Shown here: one piece after another, positions 61,864-64,000 of the stretch
Layout of the letters: each line of letters begins with the position of its first letter
Numbering within the stretch: the first letter of the stretch is position 1
Notes under the pieces: model-generated
What the model saw: the letters and a program-made list of their open reading frames with translations, nothing else
Told to the model about the DNA's origin: nothing
Database searches by the model: none
Program-made: the position numbers and the translations under genes
DNA from: Verrucomicrobiota bacterium
GTDB lineage: Bacteria > Verrucomicrobiota > Verrucomicrobiia > Verrucomicrobiales > DEV007
Assembly (NCBI GenBank): GCA_030625775.1
Contig: DAOUQC010000008.1
Span: 20,042 to 84,041 of the forward strand
Direction of reading: 5' to 3'
Length of the DNA stretch: 64,000 nt

Positions 61864-62616
61864 CTATTTAGAATAGGTTGCCATGACAGCTAACATTTCG
61901 CTAACCCTATTCCGCAGCCCGACAAACACACTTTGTGATACCAGGTGATGACCGACATTCAGTTCCGCCAAATGAGGCACTTGCAATACCTTCTCAATGT
62001 TTTTCATGGTGATGCCATGTCCGGCATTGACCTGCAGGTTCAACTCATTGGCTAATTCTGAAGCCATGAGCAATGCCTGCAGTTCCTCATCACCTCCGTT
62101 GACATCAGCATTGGCAAAAGCTCCTGTATGCAGCTCAATCATATCCGCCCCCACCTCGGCCGCCGCCTCGATCTGTTCCCGGTCGGGATCGATGAACAAA
62201 CTCACCAGAATTCCCGCATCTTGAAAACCGGAAGTCGTCTTTTTTAAACTCTCCATGCCTGAGATCACGTCCAAGCCGCCTTCGGTAGTGATTTCCTCCC
62301 GAGTTTCCGGAACCAGACAGACAAAGTCAGGTTTGGCCTGTAGCGCAATATCGACAATTTCGGCAGTATCCCCCAATTCCAAATTCAACTTTGTCCCGAT
62401 TTTTTCCCGCAGCTCAAACACATCGCCGTCCTGGATATGACGGCGATCAGCACGTAAATGGATTGTTATTGAATCCGCTCCCGCCTTCTCACATTCATCA
62501 GCAGCATGCAAAAGGGAGGGCTCAGCATTGGGAGAATTCAACATCGTCGAATATCGGGCTTGTCGCAGAGTGGCGACATGGTCGATATTCACTCCGAGTT
62601 TTAAGGGGCGGCTCAT
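61864..62616 (-). CDS. pdxJ: Pyridoxine 5'-phosphate synthase
   Basis: 250-residue TIM-barrel enzyme that condenses 1-deoxy-D-xylulose 5-phosphate with 3-amino-2-oxopropyl phosphate in vitamin B6 synthesis. Family blocks are LGVNIDHVATLRQAR (8-21), ITIHLRADRRHIQD, LNLEL, LVPETREEITTEGGLDV, VSLFIDPD, IELHTGAFA and VNAGHGITMKNI. The start is the ATG at 62614-62616 (MSRPLKLGVNIDHVA); the frame extends to 62673 without conservation. Only 11 bp separate it from the 61852 gene, so it heads the MoxR-cluster transcription unit. Confidence 0.96.
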   Translation of the reverse strand: MSRPLKLGVNIDHVATLRQARYSTMLNSPNAEPSLLHAADECEKAGADSITIHLRADRRHIQDGDVFELREKIGTKLNLELGDTAEIVDIALQAKPDFVCLVPETREEITTEGGLDVISGMESLKKTTSGFQDAGILVSLFIDPDREQIEAAAEVGADMIELHTGAFANADVNGGDEELQALLMASELANELNLQVNAGHGITMKNIEKVLQVPHLAELNVGHHLVSQSVFVGLRNRVSEMLAVMATYSK

Positions 62617-62812
62617 AATCATTAAACAGCAAAATACTGTTGAATGCATACGATATTCTCTACCGAAAACCAACCCCTAAAGCACTGTTTGCCCACTTAG
62701 TTTTAACAATCCCCCGCATCCTTGCTTGCTTCTTCTGGCAAGCCCTCTTCAATCCTCCCCCGTCCCCCAGGCAATCCACTTGTCCCCTGAAAAATGTGAT
62801 CACTCCCGGATA

Positions 62813-64000
62813 TCACTCATGTCGCAAGGCATCAACGGGACTCATACTGGCCGCCCGCATAGCTGGATAAATACCAAATACCACTCCGGTCAGAACCGAT
62901 ATGGTAAACGCCAGTACCGGAGCCCAAATCTGCACCACCGTCAACATCCCTGCAAAATGGGTAATCACCAAGGGAATCAATAAACCCAAGACCACACCGA
63001 TCACTCCACCCACCCCGGACAACAACACGGTTTCGATCAAAAACTGCAATACAATATCCCTTTGTTTTGCTCCCAGGGCACGGCGGATGCCAATCTCCCG
63101 GGTACGTTCGGTGACAGTTGCCAACATGATATTCATAATCCCAATTCCACCTACCAGCAGGGAAATCGCAGCGATCGATCCCAATACAATATTAAAAATC
63201 TGCTTGGTGCGCTCTGCCTGGCGAAGCAACTCCAACGGTACTACCATCTTGTAATCCATATTTTTGTGATTGCGGCTGAGCAGATGTTTGATTGCATCAG
63301 CCGCCGCCACCACTTTATCGGCATCCTCGATCTTCACCGTGACTTCATGCAGCTCCACCTTTTCCGCTTCAAAGCTTCCCGAACGAAACTTGACCAATAC
63401 TTCACCAAAACGCTCCAGCAAAGTGCTGAGCGGAAGCAACATTTCCATCGAAGCATCTCCGTCATCCTTGCTGCCGCCCGCAGCACCACCCAGCCCCCCT
63501 CCCGAACCCGCATCAGTCTGGCGGCTTTCGATAATACCAACCACCGTGTAATAACTCGACCGCAAACGCACTTCCTCTCCAATTGCCTCGCTGAGGGGGA
63601 AAAGTTTTCCCGCCAAATCTGCATTCAGTACACACACATTGGATCGGTCTTTCATTTCGATCTCGGTGAAAAAACGCCCTCTCAAAAGCTTGCGGTTTCG
63701 CATTTCAGGATACCACGGAACCGTCCCCATGATAATCGTGTCCACATTACGCTCTACGCGCCAGACAAAATCCTGTAACTTCCTGCCGGGCACCACCACA
63801 CTCACCCCCGGCACCGTTGCCCGGATTTGCTCGATATCCCGAAAAGTCAATCCATACTCAAGCACAAAACTGCGTTCCTCTTTCCCCGCACCGGCATTGT
63901 TGGTCGCTTTGACGCTCTGCAAAATAATATTCTGGCTACCCAGATTCTTAATCTGCTCCTGGGCCTCGTGACTGGCACCCTCCCCGATCGCTAACATTGC
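62813..64000 (-). CDS. MacB-type ABC transporter permease, N-terminus beyond window
   Basis: The frame is open at the right edge; about 395 residues are visible, to the stop at 62813. The first visible residues (MLAIGEGASHEAQEQIKNLGSQNIIL) are the region just after TM1 of MacB/FtsX-type permeases, so the true start and TM1 lie outside. A periplasmic MacB_PCD domain follows (to about 265), with a Gly/Ala-rich loop near 170, then the FtsX core: IFNIVLGSIAAISLLVGGIGIMNIMLATVTERTREIGIRRALGA, VLLSGVGGVIGVVLGLLIPL and GVVFGIYPAMRAASMSPVDALRHE. It would form part of a tripartite or lipoprotein-type exporter; the ATPase gene is not visible. Confidence 0.9.
   Translation of the reverse strand, partial: AMLAIGEGASHEAQEQIKNLGSQNIILQSVKATNNAGAGKEERSFVLEYGLTFRDIEQIRATVPGVSVVVPGRKLQDFVWRVERNVDTIIMGTVPWYPEMRNRKLLRGRFFTEIEMKDRSNVCVLNADLAGKLFPLSEAIGEEVRLRSSYYTVVGIIESRQTDAGSGGGLGGAAGGSKDDGDASMEMLLPLSTLLERFGEVLVKFRSGSFEAEKVELHEVTVKIEDADKVVAAADAIKHLLSRNHKNMDYKMVVPLELLRQAERTKQIFNIVLGSIAAISLLVGGIGIMNIMLATVTERTREIGIRRALGAKQRDIVLQFLIETVLLSGVGGVIGVVLGLLIPLVITHFAGMLTVVQIWAPVLAFTISVLTGVVFGIYPAMRAASMSPVDALRHE

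Overview
The window reads as a chromosomal segment of a Gram-negative, heterotrophic bacterium of the Planctomycetota-Verrucomicrobiota-Chlamydiota group, most likely Verrucomicrobiota. Lipid A and heptose genes (lpxB, lpxI, hldD) indicate a lipopolysaccharide outer membrane. The secreted families (sulfatase, DUF1549/DUF1553, DUF1501, PQQ-like beta-propeller, Tat-exported Gfo/Idh/MocA, PhoD-like phosphatase, ceramidase-like hydrolases, parallel beta-helix) are those amplified in this superphylum. Most start codons lack a Shine-Dalgarno sequence. Many short intergenic spacers consist of degenerate 7-bp repeats. I saw no rRNA, tRNA, CRISPR array, transposase or phage gene.

Layout. 1-1981: end of a ceramidase-like hydrolase and a cytoplasmic sulfatase. 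1987-4958 (-): lpxI, a Gfo/Idh/MocA dehydrogenase and lpxB. 5155-9414 (+): dnaX, ybaB/ebfC, an EEP-fold membrane protein and a MYG1-family protein. 9520-16447 (-): a second ceramidase-like protein, a Tat-exported dehydrogenase, an ankyrin-repeat protein overlapping a C25/caspase-like peptidase gene, and a ROK sugar kinase. 16627-20767 (+): a lipoprotein, a PQQ-like propeller and an RtcB-family protein. 20836-32817 (-): PhoD-like phosphatase, DsbD/ScsB, hldD, uxaC, a Ca2+/Na+ antiporter with a YugP-type peptidase, and a PHP phosphoesterase with an Nramp-like transporter. 33088-37247 (-): four poorly characterised membrane or exported proteins. 37488-42697: a large exported double-FAD oxidoreductase divergent from a flavinylated NosR/RnfG-like membrane electron-transfer protein. 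43009-49979 (+): a membrane protein, then a DUF1549/DUF1553, DUF1501 and PPC-domain operon. 50031-53134 (-): a beta-helix protein, a membrane-anchored unknown and an FmdB zinc ribbon. 53204-62616 (-): pdxJ followed by an eight-gene MoxR/DUF58/SpoIIM/RDD/DUF4350/DUF4129 cluster. 62813-64000 (-): a MacB-type permease cut by the window edge.

Functional themes are envelope building (lipid A, heptose, disulfide handling, the MoxR cluster), breakdown of sulfated or uronate-containing glycans (sulfatase, uxaC, ROK kinase, beta-helix, DUF1501/1549) and periplasmic redox chemistry. The most unusual items are the ankyrin plus C25-like peptidase pair, the double-FAD/flavinylated membrane protein pair, the heptameric spacer repeats (one of which encodes the end of LpxB), and a 15-bp perfect inverted repeat bracketing about 200 bp beside an unknown membrane protein gene.
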